From the NCBI RefSeq assembly GCF_040958095.1, contig NC_091185.1:19727218-19791217 (forward strand): 64,000 nt of DNA, in the 5' to 3' direction. Within the stretch, counting starts at the first letter, position 1. Each line of letters opens with the position of its first letter. This document shows positions 54,242 through 64,000 of this stretch, one piece after another. Below the pieces are notes generated by a model, which saw nothing but the letters and a program-made list of their open reading frames with translations, did no database searches and was not told where the DNA came from. Made by a program: the position numbers and the translations under genes. The DNA comes from Procambarus clarkii. Lineage: Eukaryota > Arthropoda > Malacostraca > Decapoda > Cambaridae.

Positions 54242-54600
54242 TGTCGGTAATTTCCGACATCCCCCATTACTAACCAAGGATATAATAAACTAAATTCGTT
54301 ATGTCAGAAAGCTAACATACTAACTGTATTAATTTTCCAGTGAGGAAAGTTCTAGAAACTCCCTGGATAGAATGGAGGAGTATTGCGTCAGCCAATTTTG
54401 GCCACGTGACTATTATTTCTCCCGAATTCATAATTCTTCCAGTCTACAATTTAATTATACTTTAAAAATACTATATTAGACTGGATTAAAATTAAAGCTT
54501 AGATAGAACTAAGTAACTTTCTCCCTGAGGCGAAAGTTACCCAACGTGACTAGTCAAGACAATTTTAAATGAACCAGTCACACCATAAACTCTATATATA
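54242..54600 (+). mobile_element. Possible LTR fragment
   Basis: Starts TGTCGGTAATTTCCGACA, a near-palindrome like the start of the solo LTR at 47838. The left neighbour is CCGGT, but I find no matching 3' end or duplicate, so it may be truncated. Confidence 0.4.
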
Positions 54601-54605
54601 TTAAA

Positions 54606-55232
54606 TACTAGCAGTACCCGGCCATGCATTGCTGTGGCTCAGAAACACATGTGCATTGCTGAGCCACAGCAACCTTCCCTGTCCCCCAGTCCTCCCCACC
54701 ATTCCCCTCTCACCGCCTCCTCGGCCTCCCAACCATTCCCCACTCCACTGTCCCCTCTTCCTTCCCACAATGCCCCACTCCCCTGTCCCTTTTGTCCTCC
54801 CCACCATTCACCATTCCCCTATCCCCTCGTCCCCACCATCCCAAACTCCCCCTGTCCCCTCATCATCCCCACCATTCCCCACTCCCTCGTCCGATGCCTT
54901 CCCAAATGGTCTGATGTTCCCATCAGAAAATTGGGAACATCAAGTGATCTAATGTTCCCATCACTGAAATAAGAAACAGTTAAAAATTGAAATGAAAATA
55001 TGAAAAAAACTATACTCACGAAATGAACAGTATAGTAAACAACACAGCTCAATTCCAACGCAATTCACACAAAATAATGAAATCAAAATGAAAATAAATC
55101 GAAATCTATGAAAATTCAATTTATCAATATTATCAAAAACATTGAAATGGAATTGTAACTTATTTAGTATAGCATGTGTGTTGCTCTTACATGCAACAGA
55201 TGGCGCTGTTTTTCAAGAGAAGCATAGTTTTA
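54606..55232 (+). repeat. Dispersed repeat R, copy 2
   Basis: Begins CTAGCAGTACCCGGCCATGC, has the pyrimidine tract, GTTCCCATCAGAAAATTGGG and GCAACAGATGGCGCTG, and is interrupted after GTTTTACCT at 55232. Confidence 0.88.
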
Positions 55233-55237
55233 CCTAT

Positions 55238-55284
<47 letters not shown>

Positions 55285-55858
55285 TGTACAAGAAGGTACA
55301 TTGGGTTTGTGAGAATACATAGCATGGTACAGTAATTGCACTCTTGTAAAGCCACTAGTACGCGCTGCTTTTCGGGCAGGTCCTTAATCTAACAGATAAT
55401 TTTAAGTAGGTAAATTCTATCAGAATTAATGAAATGATAACAAATACATTGCAAGAAAAAAAATGAGATGAGAGAGATTAGTAAGTATATTAAAGCACAT
55501 TGGTATATTAAAGCTCTGATTGATTACATTGACAGCTTGATTGGTAATTTAAACAAGATTAATAGACACCATACAGCAGATTGACAGTACATATAAGAAG
55601 ACAGCAATGATAAAGATGTTCAGATTGGGTACATAAAGATTGGGAGATTGGGTAGCAATAGATACAGTGCAGTTTTAAAGCAAAAGGTAAAAAACTATGA
55701 AGATGAAATTAGGTACTTTTTAGTATTGTTTTTGAATGATGCAAAAGTTGGACAGCTTTTCAATTCAATAGGGAGTGAGTTCCATAGACTGGGTCCCTTT
55801 ATTTGCATAGAGTGTTTACACAAATTAAGTTTGACTCTGGGGATATCAAAGAGTCACA
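55233..55858 (-). repeat. LINE 3' end inserted in repeat R
   Basis: Starts with a long ATTT run (the reverse of an AAAT tail), then the tail core AAGCCACTAGTACGC, then about 450 bp of LINE-like sequence. Repeat R resumes at GTCACAAGTGTGGCATC. Confidence 0.7.
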
Positions 55859-56850
55859 GAGGTCACAAGTGTGGCATCTATACTTATACTTACAAAATGA
55901 ACAGTATGGTAAACAACAGCTCAATTCCAACACACTGTCACACAAAATAATTCAATAAAAAATAAAATAAATCGAAGTCTATGAAAATAATATTTATCAA
56001 TGCATTCGGAAACATTGAAATCGAATTCGTGATATATTTAGTATAGAGTGCATGTTGCTATTATGTGCAACAGATGGCGCTGTTTTTCAAAAACACAAGT
56101 GTTTACCTGTCAAACAGGTGGCCTCTATATAGTAGGTATATAAAAAGACGCGCCTTTTCGAATGCAACGTTGTGTCAAAGTTTCAAAGCAATCAGTGAAG
56201 AACTTTCGGAGATTACAGCATGTGTTGCTCTTACGTCCAACAGATGGCGTTGTTTTAAAAAAAAGCATGATTTTTCCTGTCACAGGTGAGGCATGTATAT
56301 AGTAGATATGTAAAAAGACGTGTCTATTCAAATACAATGTTGCATCAAAATTTCAAAGCAATTGGTAGAGGTTTCGAAGATTTCCCTCACATGAAAAACA
56401 CATGAAAACACAGTTTTTCAGAAAAAACACGTTTTTTTACCATCACAGACGTGACATCTATATAGTATGTATATAAAAACCTGCTCGGATGCGCATGGAA
56501 CGTTGTGTGAAAATTTCAAAGCAATCGGTGAAGAACTTTCTGAGATTAGCGGTTATGCACAAACGAGCATTTTCATTTTTATTTATACTAGCTGTACCCG
56601 GCCGTGCATTGCTTTGGCTCAGCAATGCATGTGCGTTGCTGAGCCACAACAACCTTGCCCTGTCCCTCAGTCCTCCCCCACCATTCCCCACTCCCCCATC
56701 CCCTTGTCCTCCCAACCATTCCCCACTCCCCTGTCGTCTCCTCCTCCTCCCAGCCATTTCCCACTCCCCAGTCCCCTGACCCCTTGTTCTCCCCACCATC
56801 CCCCACTCCACCGTCCCCTCGTCCCCACCACTTCATTTCACCTCTTACTC
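55859..56850 (+). repeat. Dispersed repeat R, further units
   Basis: Contains three units of GTGCAACAGATGGCGCTG / CTGTCACAGGTGTGGCATC sequence (near 56063, 56230 and 56440), then TTTATACTAGCTGTACCCGG at 56580 begins a new copy that ends at the LINE insertion site. Confidence 0.88.
56842..56850 (+). repeat. LINE target-site duplication, left
   Basis: CTCTTACTC, identical to 62977-62985. Confidence 0.85.
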
Positions 56851-56936
56851 GAGTTGCTCCTGAGCTACCGTGCAGTGAGGACGTGTCGCCTGCTGCTCCG
56901 GTGGTTTGAGTCGGTTCTCACTACGTGTAGAGAGCC

Positions 56937-58868
56937 ATGGGGAAGGCTCAGCGCAAGAGGGAATGGAAGCAGCTTTCGGACGAGGAAGGACGGGGGACCG
57001 ATGTGCAGCAGGCCCCAAAGACAACTGCTATCGAGGCTTTACCACTTGTTTCTACCAGCAAGTCAGCGGACGTAATGGACCTAGAGAGGACAGCGTCAGT
57101 CGCACACCAGCCAGTGTCAGTCAATGCTTCTCTGTCTGCAACGCTGCCGCGGGACGGCAGTATGAGTCGGGAGAGGACACCACCGGTTTCACGCCAGCCA
57201 ATGTCGGCCATTGTTCCTCTCTCCACAGCCCAGCCGCAGGACAGCAGTATGGGACAGGGGAGGACACCACCAGTCTCACACCAGACATCGCCAGCCTCTG
57301 CACTTCTTCCGAAATTCAAGATCATGCAGACCGACCACTTTCCTACCGCATATGGAGTAGTAACGGCGATGGAAAAAGAACAACCAGAGCTCAAACTTTC
57401 CATTACAGTCAACCTGAAGGGAGAAATAATACTGACACCTCAAGACCAACAGACTGCACATTACTTAGAGAAGGTAAGAGTCCTGCAGGGGAAACCTGTG
57501 TGCTTGGTAAAGCTGGACCCTTCAGAACGACGCACACGAGTCGTGCTTTTGGGATACCCAATCGACTTTCCCCTGGATCCAGTGCTAGAACACAAGCAAG
57601 TCCTGAGTGCGGAACGTTGCCACACAAAAGTAGACAAGGCAGCGACGCGTCAGGTTCTGGTGACCGTCATGGGACATGTGCCGGAAACTTTCGGTCTTGG
57701 AAATTGGGGGACATACCGACAGAGGCCATACGTCCCGGAACCCCTACGCTGCTTCAGGTGTCAGAAATACGGCCACCATCAGTCACGCTGCACAGGACAG
57801 GAGAGGTGCGGAGTGTGCAGCCTGAGACATCCCACCAAAGACTGTATTGCCAAGCACAAGGCAAACCAGGCCACAACAGCCAAATGTCCAAATTGTGGAG
57901 GCAAACATCATGCCTGGAGCACAACCTGCTCTGCACGGAAACAAAAAGTGCAGACAGCTCAGGCCAGGGTCAACACACTGACCAGCGGTACATCCACCAA
58001 CACCACCGTCTGGAACACTCGTGCACAGCCACAACAGCCACCCGCTCACACAGAGCAAAATTTCCCGAATCTGTCAATTCCGAATCAGACATTACACGAA
58101 AGTGTTGCAGAAGTCCAGCAAGTGCAAATGAGCAGAAAACACTTACTTTCGGAATCTACTCCCCAGCTATACAGTTTTACCGAGGTCCAGCTGCAAACCA
58201 TCGTGAAGATCATGGCAGAGACCATTATCAATTGCCTACAGATGACGCAGAACGCCTCACAACAACGGACTCAAGACATCACTTGTGTGATAATGGACAA
58301 GATCGTGCAGCAGACCACAGTTACACGAGAAATAGACAGTCTCCGACAGGATGGAGCACAAGAGGACAAACAACGCAACTTGGACTTACTGACTACCGAC
58401 AACAGTCGGCTAGTCAAGACACCGGAACATCGACATTCACAAACGCAACTGCAAGACGCAGTGACCACCCACGATCAACAGAATCTTCCAACACAGGAGA
58501 CAGACAACAACAGCCAATGCAGTCTGATCTGCAGCAACGCCAACAAAGACGTATTGAACAGCAGAGATGCGCAGGTTCCGCCAACACAAGAAACGGCCGC
58601 GAGCAATCAATGCAGTCCGACTTGCAGCAATACCAACAACAAAGTGATGGACCACAGTTCTGCACAGATTCCAACAATGCCGGGGTTGACCACGTACAAT
58701 CAATGCAGTCCGACCTGCAGCGCTTCCAACAACATAGCGATGGACCACAGTTATGCACAGATTCCAACAACGTCGGGCATGACCACGAACTATCAATGCA
58801 GTCCGATTTGCAGCGACACGACTTGCGAGGCGGAGAATATAGAGGTCGATTCCGAGGAGGAGTTCTAG
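56937..58868 (+). CDS. LINE ORF1 (gag-like) protein, 643 residues
   Basis: Starts at ATG 56937 (MGKAQRKREWKQLSDEEGRG). About residues 120-260 form a conserved nucleic-acid-binding region (FPTAYGVVTAMEKEQPELKL, then RVVLLGYPIDFPLDPVLE). Three zinc knuckles follow at about 271-331: CFRCQKYGHHQSRC, CGVCSLRHPTKDC and CPNCGGKHHAWSTTC. Residues ~420-480 are helical. The C-terminal ~120 residues hold four tandem ~33-residue modules, each ending QCSPTCS or a close variant, and an acidic end (VDSEEEF). ORF1 proteins bind LINE RNA into ribonucleoprotein particles. The frame is intact and overlaps ORF2 by 73 bases. The long frame from 56906 in the ORF1 region is an overlapping chance frame. Confidence 0.88.
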   Translation: MGKAQRKREWKQLSDEEGRGTDVQQAPKTTAIEALPLVSTSKSADVMDLERTASVAHQPVSVNASLSATLPRDGSMSRERTPPVSRQPMSAIVPLSTAQPQDSSMGQGRTPPVSHQTSPASALLPKFKIMQTDHFPTAYGVVTAMEKEQPELKLSITVNLKGEIILTPQDQQTAHYLEKVRVLQGKPVCLVKLDPSERRTRVVLLGYPIDFPLDPVLEHKQVLSAERCHTKVDKAATRQVLVTVMGHVPETFGLGNWGTYRQRPYVPEPLRCFRCQKYGHHQSRCTGQERCGVCSLRHPTKDCIAKHKANQATTAKCPNCGGKHHAWSTTCSARKQKVQTAQARVNTLTSGTSTNTTVWNTRAQPQQPPAHTEQNFPNLSIPNQTLHESVAEVQQVQMSRKHLLSESTPQLYSFTEVQLQTIVKIMAETIINCLQMTQNASQQRTQDITCVIMDKIVQQTTVTREIDSLRQDGAQEDKQRNLDLLTTDNSRLVKTPEHRHSQTQLQDAVTTHDQQNLPTQETDNNSQCSLICSNANKDVLNSRDAQVPPTQETAASNQCSPTCSNTNNKVMDHSSAQIPTMPGLTTYNQCSPTCSASNNIAMDHSYAQIPTTSGMTTNYQCSPICSDTTCEAENIEVDSEEEF

Positions 58869-61085
58869 TAGAACAAGCAACACCAACCGAACCCGTCGTC
58901 TGGCCATTACGAATTCTGCAGTGGAACATACAAGGTCTTGGAAATAAAAAACACACACTTCAGGAGGCTGCAATCAGCACGAAAGCAGATATAATCGTTT
59001 TGGAAGAAACTCTTTTCCCAGCCACGAAATCCTTCAGATTAGCTGGATATCAGCACTATGTTCTCCCGTATGAGCAGGGGAGACTAAGAGGATTAATGAC
59101 CCTAGTCAGAAACACCATACCCAGCAAGAAAATAGACTCGGTTTCATGTGGGGATGGAGTAGAGGTACTAGCAGTTACAGTGAATATGGCTAATTTTGAG
59201 CTCCTCATATACAACGTCTACAAGCCCCCTAGACGTAAACTAGAAGCAGAGGCAGTGCTTGCCTTGGCCACGCAGGAAAATTTAATTCTTGCTGGAGATT
59301 TTAATGCTCATCATCCAGAGTTAGGTGCAACTGGGCCAGCCAATGCAGATGGGCGCCATTTAGCTGCAGCTCTGCGAGAAGTACCTGAAATTACACTTCT
59401 CAACACTGGGGAACCCACTCACATTCTAGGAGGTTCCCTTGATCTTACATTCATCTCCACAGCACTCCAGCAACAGGCGAAGTGGGAAGTAGACCCGGTG
59501 ATCACTAGTGACCACTATGCTACTGTCACGACACTCAACCTGGCACGACCTCCTACACCTCCTGCGCGGCCTCGGTGGAATTTAGGAAAGGCCAATTGGA
59601 ATGTATACCAGGAAGAACTTGAAAAATGGTATGCAACGTACACGCCACCTGAGGATTTGAACATACACGAGACCAATCTGCAGGAAGCCGTTGCAGCTGC
59701 TGCGAACAAAGCTATTCCAATCATTATCACAGGTAACACGAAACGAAAGAACTATTGGTTCTATAGTAATGACGTTAAAGAACAGAACCACAGAGTCAAT
59801 ATCTTCAGAAAACATCTAAAGAGAAACCCCACACCAGAAGGAAGAACTCTGCTTCGAGCGGTGATATCTGAAGCAAGGCGAGTTTCTCGAGAAGTAAAGG
59901 AGGCAAGATGGTTTGAGTGGTGTCAAACTCTAAATGAACAGAGTAGTCTTGGCAAGATATGGGGTCATATTAAAACTATATCAGGTCGACCAGCCCGGCC
60001 ACAGGCATGTATTCAACCATTGCAGGAGGCTGAGAGACTTGCTCTCCAATTTGCAGAAAGAACAGCTTCATATCAGCTTCCTGCAATGGTCCGAAGGCAG
60101 CAAGAACACTTAAAACAAGAGAGGATGACAGTCATTCATGAGGGCATAGCTATAAATGACGAATGTGACTGTCCCTTCACCGAACAGGAACTAAGCAGAG
60201 CCAAAAAGGGTGGTAAGGACACTGCACCAGGTGCTGATAACATTACATACTCAATGATCGCACATGCAGGTCCTGCTGGAGACCGAGGGATGTTGGACGT
60301 CATCAATGCGTCTTGGCAGCAAGGCAAACTACCGCCCTCTTGGAAGAAAGCAGACATCATACCGATTCCTAAGCCGAATGAACCTGGCAATTGCAGACCC
60401 ATTTCCTTAACATCATGCGTTAGTAAAACTGCAGAACGGATGGTCTTAAATAGGCTACTGTGGAAGACTGGAGACCTTCATAAACACATGTTTGGCTTCA
60501 CTAGAGGTGTAGGTACTGCCAACTGCATAGCAACATTACTAGGAACAGTTAACTCGGGTCCAGCTATAGTGGTCTTCCTTGATCTGGAAAATACATTTGA
60601 ACTTGCAAGCCCGCCAGCAATACTACACACCTTAGTTAAAAAAGGTGTGAGGGGGAAAATGCTAGCATGGATTCAAGATTACCTAAGTCACAGGTATGCC
60701 AGAGTAAAGTTGCAAGGACAAGTGTCGGACTACCACTTGCACGAGAATGGGACTCCACAAGGAGGAGTCCTCAGTCCTAGTCTTTTTAACATCCTTATGG
60801 AAAACCTTGTTACCATGTCCTTTACAGAAGGGGTTACATTGCTAAGCTATGCTGATGATCTAGCATTAGTCGTTACGGGTCCTTCACTTCTAAATAAAGC
60901 TCAAGGTGCTTTAGATCAAGTGACATCTGAATGCAGTGTTTTAGGGTTAAAAATATCTGCACAGAAGTCTAAGGCGATGAGACTAGGTGGCAAGGCTCCA
61001 GACAGGCACCTACGCATTCAGGACATTAACCTTCAGTGGGTTCCACAATATCGATATCTCGGAGTGTGGATTGATTTTAAGATGA

Positions 61086-61116
<31 letters not shown>

Positions 61117-62887
61117 GAGATATATACAAGAGTTGCTACATTCTTGTACAGCCGCTAGTACGCGTAGCGTTTCGGGCAAGTCCTTAATCCTAAGGGTCCC
61201 TGGAATACGATCCCCTGCCGCGAAGAATCGTTTTTTCATCCAAGTAAACATTTTACTGTTGCGTTAAACAGAGGCTACAGTTTAAGGAATTGCGCCCAGT
61301 AAATCCTCCCCGGCCAGGATACGAACCCATGACATAGCGCTCGCGGAACGCCAGGCGAGTGTCTTACCACTACACCACGGAGACTGCTAAACACGGAGAG
61401 CAACATTCAATAAGCAAATTCAATATCTAAAGGAGAAAGCAAAGTCACGAATAAATATAATGAGAGCAATCACAGGGCCCCGTCTAGGAGCGGGACACAG
61501 AGTGTTGAGAATGTTTTACATACACGCCGTTCGTTCCCTGGTTGATTATGCAGCACCTGCCTTACTCACTCTTTCTCCTGGTCAGTGGGCAAAAGTTGAG
61601 GTTCTTCAAAATGATGCATTGCGAGTCATAACAGGTGCTCCCAGATGGACTAAAATCCTGAACCTCAGACTAGAGACAAAGCTAACGTCGATTGAAATAA
61701 GGGTAAAGGGGATTGCTGCGTGCATGCTGACCAAGATATTGACTAGACCTAGAATCAGTTCACTTAAAGATTTGATCACTGGAGCACTAACTCTGGACAG
61801 ACGAGCCTCCAATAGCAACAGGTGGACCCATTGTGCGATAAACGCCATCGATACGTTCGATATGGCAAACACAGTCACTGAGAGGGGTGTCGACGACATA
61901 CATGCAGACTTTGTTATACAAGCCCCTTGGGAATCTCTGCCAGCAGACTTTCAGATTATGGCTCTTGACGGAAAGAAGTACCAGACACATCCTCATCTGC
62001 TACGTCACATTGCACAGATGCATATAGAAGCAAACATGGCATCCGACAGCTTCACTTACTTCACGGATGGGTCAGTAGACCAGCAGGGACAGGAAACCGG
62101 AGCTGCAGTTAAAGCAGGAAACTCTGTATATAGTTGGAGGCTCTCAAATGGGTGTTCGACTTTACAGACTGAGATGCTAGCCATTCAAAAGGCTTTGGAA
62201 CATGCTCTTGCTGAACACCGCCAACATGTTATCGTCCATACAGATTCGAGAACAGCCATTGAAACCTTGCAACAGGAACACATATGTGATAACATCCATC
62301 TGATCACCAATGTCTTATCATTCATGCACACACTCCACCGACAAGGCCGACGGGTGCTTATCAACTGGGTGCCAAGTCATGTGGGACTATTAGGTAATGA
62401 CATTGCAGACGAAGCTGCAAAACTTGCTACTAAGAGGAGGAATGTAGACATTTCCATACCACCGAGTCTCTCCCAGATGAAGAAAGTGATTCGAAACAGA
62501 GCAATGCGAAGGCTGTATAGTGACCACGACGCAGCAGTTGCAACATCAGGATCTGCGGGTTGGTACAAGAATTCCACCAACTACGAACCACTTAGTTTGA
62601 TGAAAGGGGGCAGTAGAACAACAGAAGTGCACTTACATCGCATCAGGCTTGGATACCCATGTGCATGGGAAATAGGCTTACGGGTTCCGGAAGGTGAGAG
62701 GAAATGTCAACACTGTGGAGAAATGCCCGACAGACCACTGGAACATTATCCAACACAGTGCACAGTTACATACCCGTTAAGATTTCACCTTCGATTCGAC
62801 AGAGCAGAGGAAGTTGTTAAACACATATGGCAAAATCTTACTGAAGCGACCATACGGGTCATACATACTCATCCTCCGCCCAGGTAA
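58796..62887 (+). pseudogene. LINE ORF2: endonuclease, reverse transcriptase, RNase H; split by SINE
   Basis: I propose ATG 58796, which overlaps the end of ORF1. Endonuclease: LRILQWNIQGLGNK (58905), ILAGDFNAHHPELG (59290), TSDHYATV (59505). RT: DTAPGADNITYSM, CRPISLTSCVSKTAERM, VVFLDLENTFELASP (motif A Asp kept), NGTPQGGVLSPSLFN and LLSYADDLALV (motif C, 60843). After the SINE (61088-~61388) the same frame resumes with ATFNKQIQYLKEKAKS and an RNase H domain with its four acidic residues: YFTDGSV, TEMLAI, HTDSRTAI, GNDIADEA. A Cys/His tail CQHCGEMPDRPLEHY ends the protein. The SINE brings a stop at 61265, so only a truncated EN-RT could be made. Confidence 0.92.
61088..61388 (-). mobile_element. 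tRNA-derived SINE inserted in LINE ORF2
   Basis: On the minus strand: GTCTCCGTGGTGTAGTGGTA (A box), GGGTTCGTATCC (B box), a body, the tail core CCCGAAACGCTACGCG, then a poly-A tail (T run 61088-61116). Insert length keeps the LINE frame. No clear target duplication. Confidence 0.92.
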
Positions 62888-62976
62888 ACCAGAAACGAGC
62901 ATCACTTAGTGGGCCAGCCAGAGGCTTAGGGCCCGCGCAGGATTATCCCTGCTAAAAAGAAAAAAAAAAAAAAAAA

Positions 62977-62985
62977 CTCTTACTC
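62977..62985 (+). repeat. LINE target-site duplication, right
   Basis: CTCTTACTC, directly after the A-rich tail. Confidence 0.85.
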
Positions 62986-64000
62986 CCGCACCATTTCCCC
63001 CCGTCGCCCTAGTCCTCCCTACAATTCTTCCCTCCCTCGTTCCGCCCACCATTCTCCATTCCTCCGTCCCCGCGTCACCATCATCTCCAACTCCCCCATC
63101 CCCTCGTCCTCCCCACTAATAACTCCCCCTCCTCTGTCCCCTTGTCCTTCCCACCATCCCCTACTCCTGTCCCTTCATCCTCCCCACCATTCCACACTCC
63201 CTCATCTGATTCATTCCCAAATGATCTGATGTTCCCATCACTGAAAAATAGGAAGAACAGTTAAAAAAACGAAATGAAAAACAATTAAAAAAACTATACT
63301 CACGAAATGGACAGTATGGTAAACAACCCACCTCAATTCTAATGCAATGTCCCCCAAAATAATTCAATCAAAATGAAAATAAATCGAAATCAACCCAACA
63401 TATCACATACCCAAACAATCGACTAACACATGTCAACCCATAGTGGACATGCCACTGAACTTTCACACCTCCTCTCTCTTTATACCCACATCCTCTTCCA
63501 GAATTTCACCTCCCCATCCCTCTATCTCCTCCATCCTTTCCAAACCCTTTGGACATCAAATCCTAATCCAGTCGAAATATATGAAAATACTATTTATCAA
63601 TGAAATCAGAAACATTGACATGGAATCGTAACATATAAGAGCGTGTTTTGCTATTATGTGCAACAGATGGCGCTGTTAAAAAAATGTTTTTTACCTGTCA
63701 CAGGTGTGACATCTATAATTATACTTACTTAATGAATGGTATGGTAAACAACACAGCTCAATTCCAACGAAATGTCACACAAAATAATTAAACCAAAGTG
63801 AAAATAAATCAAAATCAATGAAAATTCCATTTAGCAATGCAATCGGAAACACTGAAATGGAATCGTAACATATTTAGTGTAGCTGTGTGGCTATGACGTG
63901 CAATAGATGGAGCTGTTTTTCAAAAAAAAACAAGTTTTTACCTGTCATAGGTGTGTCATCTATATAGTAGGTATATAAAAACACGCAAATATTCGGATGA
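62986..64000 (+). repeat. Dispersed repeat R, continuation and further copy
   Basis: Continues the pyrimidine tract broken by the LINE, then GATCTGATGTTCCCATCACTG and units with GTGCAACAGATGGCGCTG (63658) and GTGCAATAGATGGAGCTG (63899). Runs to the window end. No gene. Confidence 0.88.

Larger units (their letters stand above)
56851..62976 (+). mobile_element. Nearly intact two-ORF LINE (EN-RT-RNase H)
   Basis: Flanked by the 9-bp duplication CTCTTACTC, with an 86-bp leader, ORF1, an overlapping ORF2 and an A-rich tail (62953-62976). The structure matches I/Jockey-group LINEs with RNase H. Apart from one SINE insertion both frames are open, so this is a recent copy. It sits in the pyrimidine tract of repeat R. 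Confidence 0.92.

Noticed and set aside
56906-58795. First 630 codons of the 1453-codon frame as part of ORF2
   Set aside because: This part overlaps the intact ORF1 in another frame and shows no domain until the endonuclease near 58905.
61088-61388. Clear target duplication for the SINE in ORF2
   Set aside because: Left flank AAGATGACA and right flank TGCTAAACA match only in the last three bases.
1-64000. Phage, operon or defence-island style system
   Set aside because: Introns, SINEs, LINEs and microsatellites show this is animal nuclear DNA; no such gene set exists here.

Overview
This is eukaryotic, intron-bearing and extremely repeat-rich DNA, most likely from a decapod crustacean and probably a freshwater crayfish. 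I base that on dispersed repeats I recognise from decapod genomes (the tRNA-derived SINE at 22340 and 47510, the T-rich repeat at 51355, the LINE, DIRS and Penelope families) and on arthropod-like genes. The species call is inference. No CRISPR array, operon or prokaryotic gene structure is present, and most open reading frames are chance or transposon-derived.

Layout. 1-2506 and 8632-12408+ are the two arms of a large inverted duplication around a ~6.1 kb spacer. Each arm carries a ~1.54 kb non-autonomous element with TTAA ends (piggyBac-like) and tandem units joining a coiled-coil exon to LINE-derived sequence; the right arm also has a solo LTR with a clean 5-bp target duplication. The spacer holds a decayed DIRS-type tyrosine-recombinase retroelement, LINE pieces and a His/Gln/Pro-rich open frame. 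12.6-18.4 kb has one good exon candidate, inverted SINEs and a LINE that lost its 3' half. 18.9-19.7 kb contains a small intact host gene on the minus strand: four coding exons, 121 residues, BRI3 (brain protein I3)-like. 21.0-23.9 kb is LINE and SINE debris.

24633-29538 is a satellite of 17.7 copies of a 277-bp monomer that carries a tRNA-like pol III promoter; it abuts a Penelope-like element whose 3' region holds a decayed hammerhead-ribozyme-like core. 30.5-38.3 kb mixes LINE fragments with a cluster of minus-strand exon candidates, including three related copies of one exon. 39.4-41.1 kb is a 624-bp direct duplication. 42-51.2 kb holds LINE ORF1 regions and a long LINE split by a SINE, a 1022-bp solo LTR and a 99-bp minisatellite monomer. 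53044-53323 is the terminal exon of a UDP-glucuronosyltransferase gene on the minus strand; its upstream exons were not found, so the rest of the window may be its intron. 56851-62976 is a nearly intact two-ORF LINE with RNase H, flanked by a 9-bp target duplication and split by one SINE.

The three best-supported host genes (BRI3-like, the UGT terminal exon, the exon cluster at 30.6-38.3 kb) do not form a pathway. The main story is nested transposition, satellite birth from a SINE, and exon duplication inside repeats.
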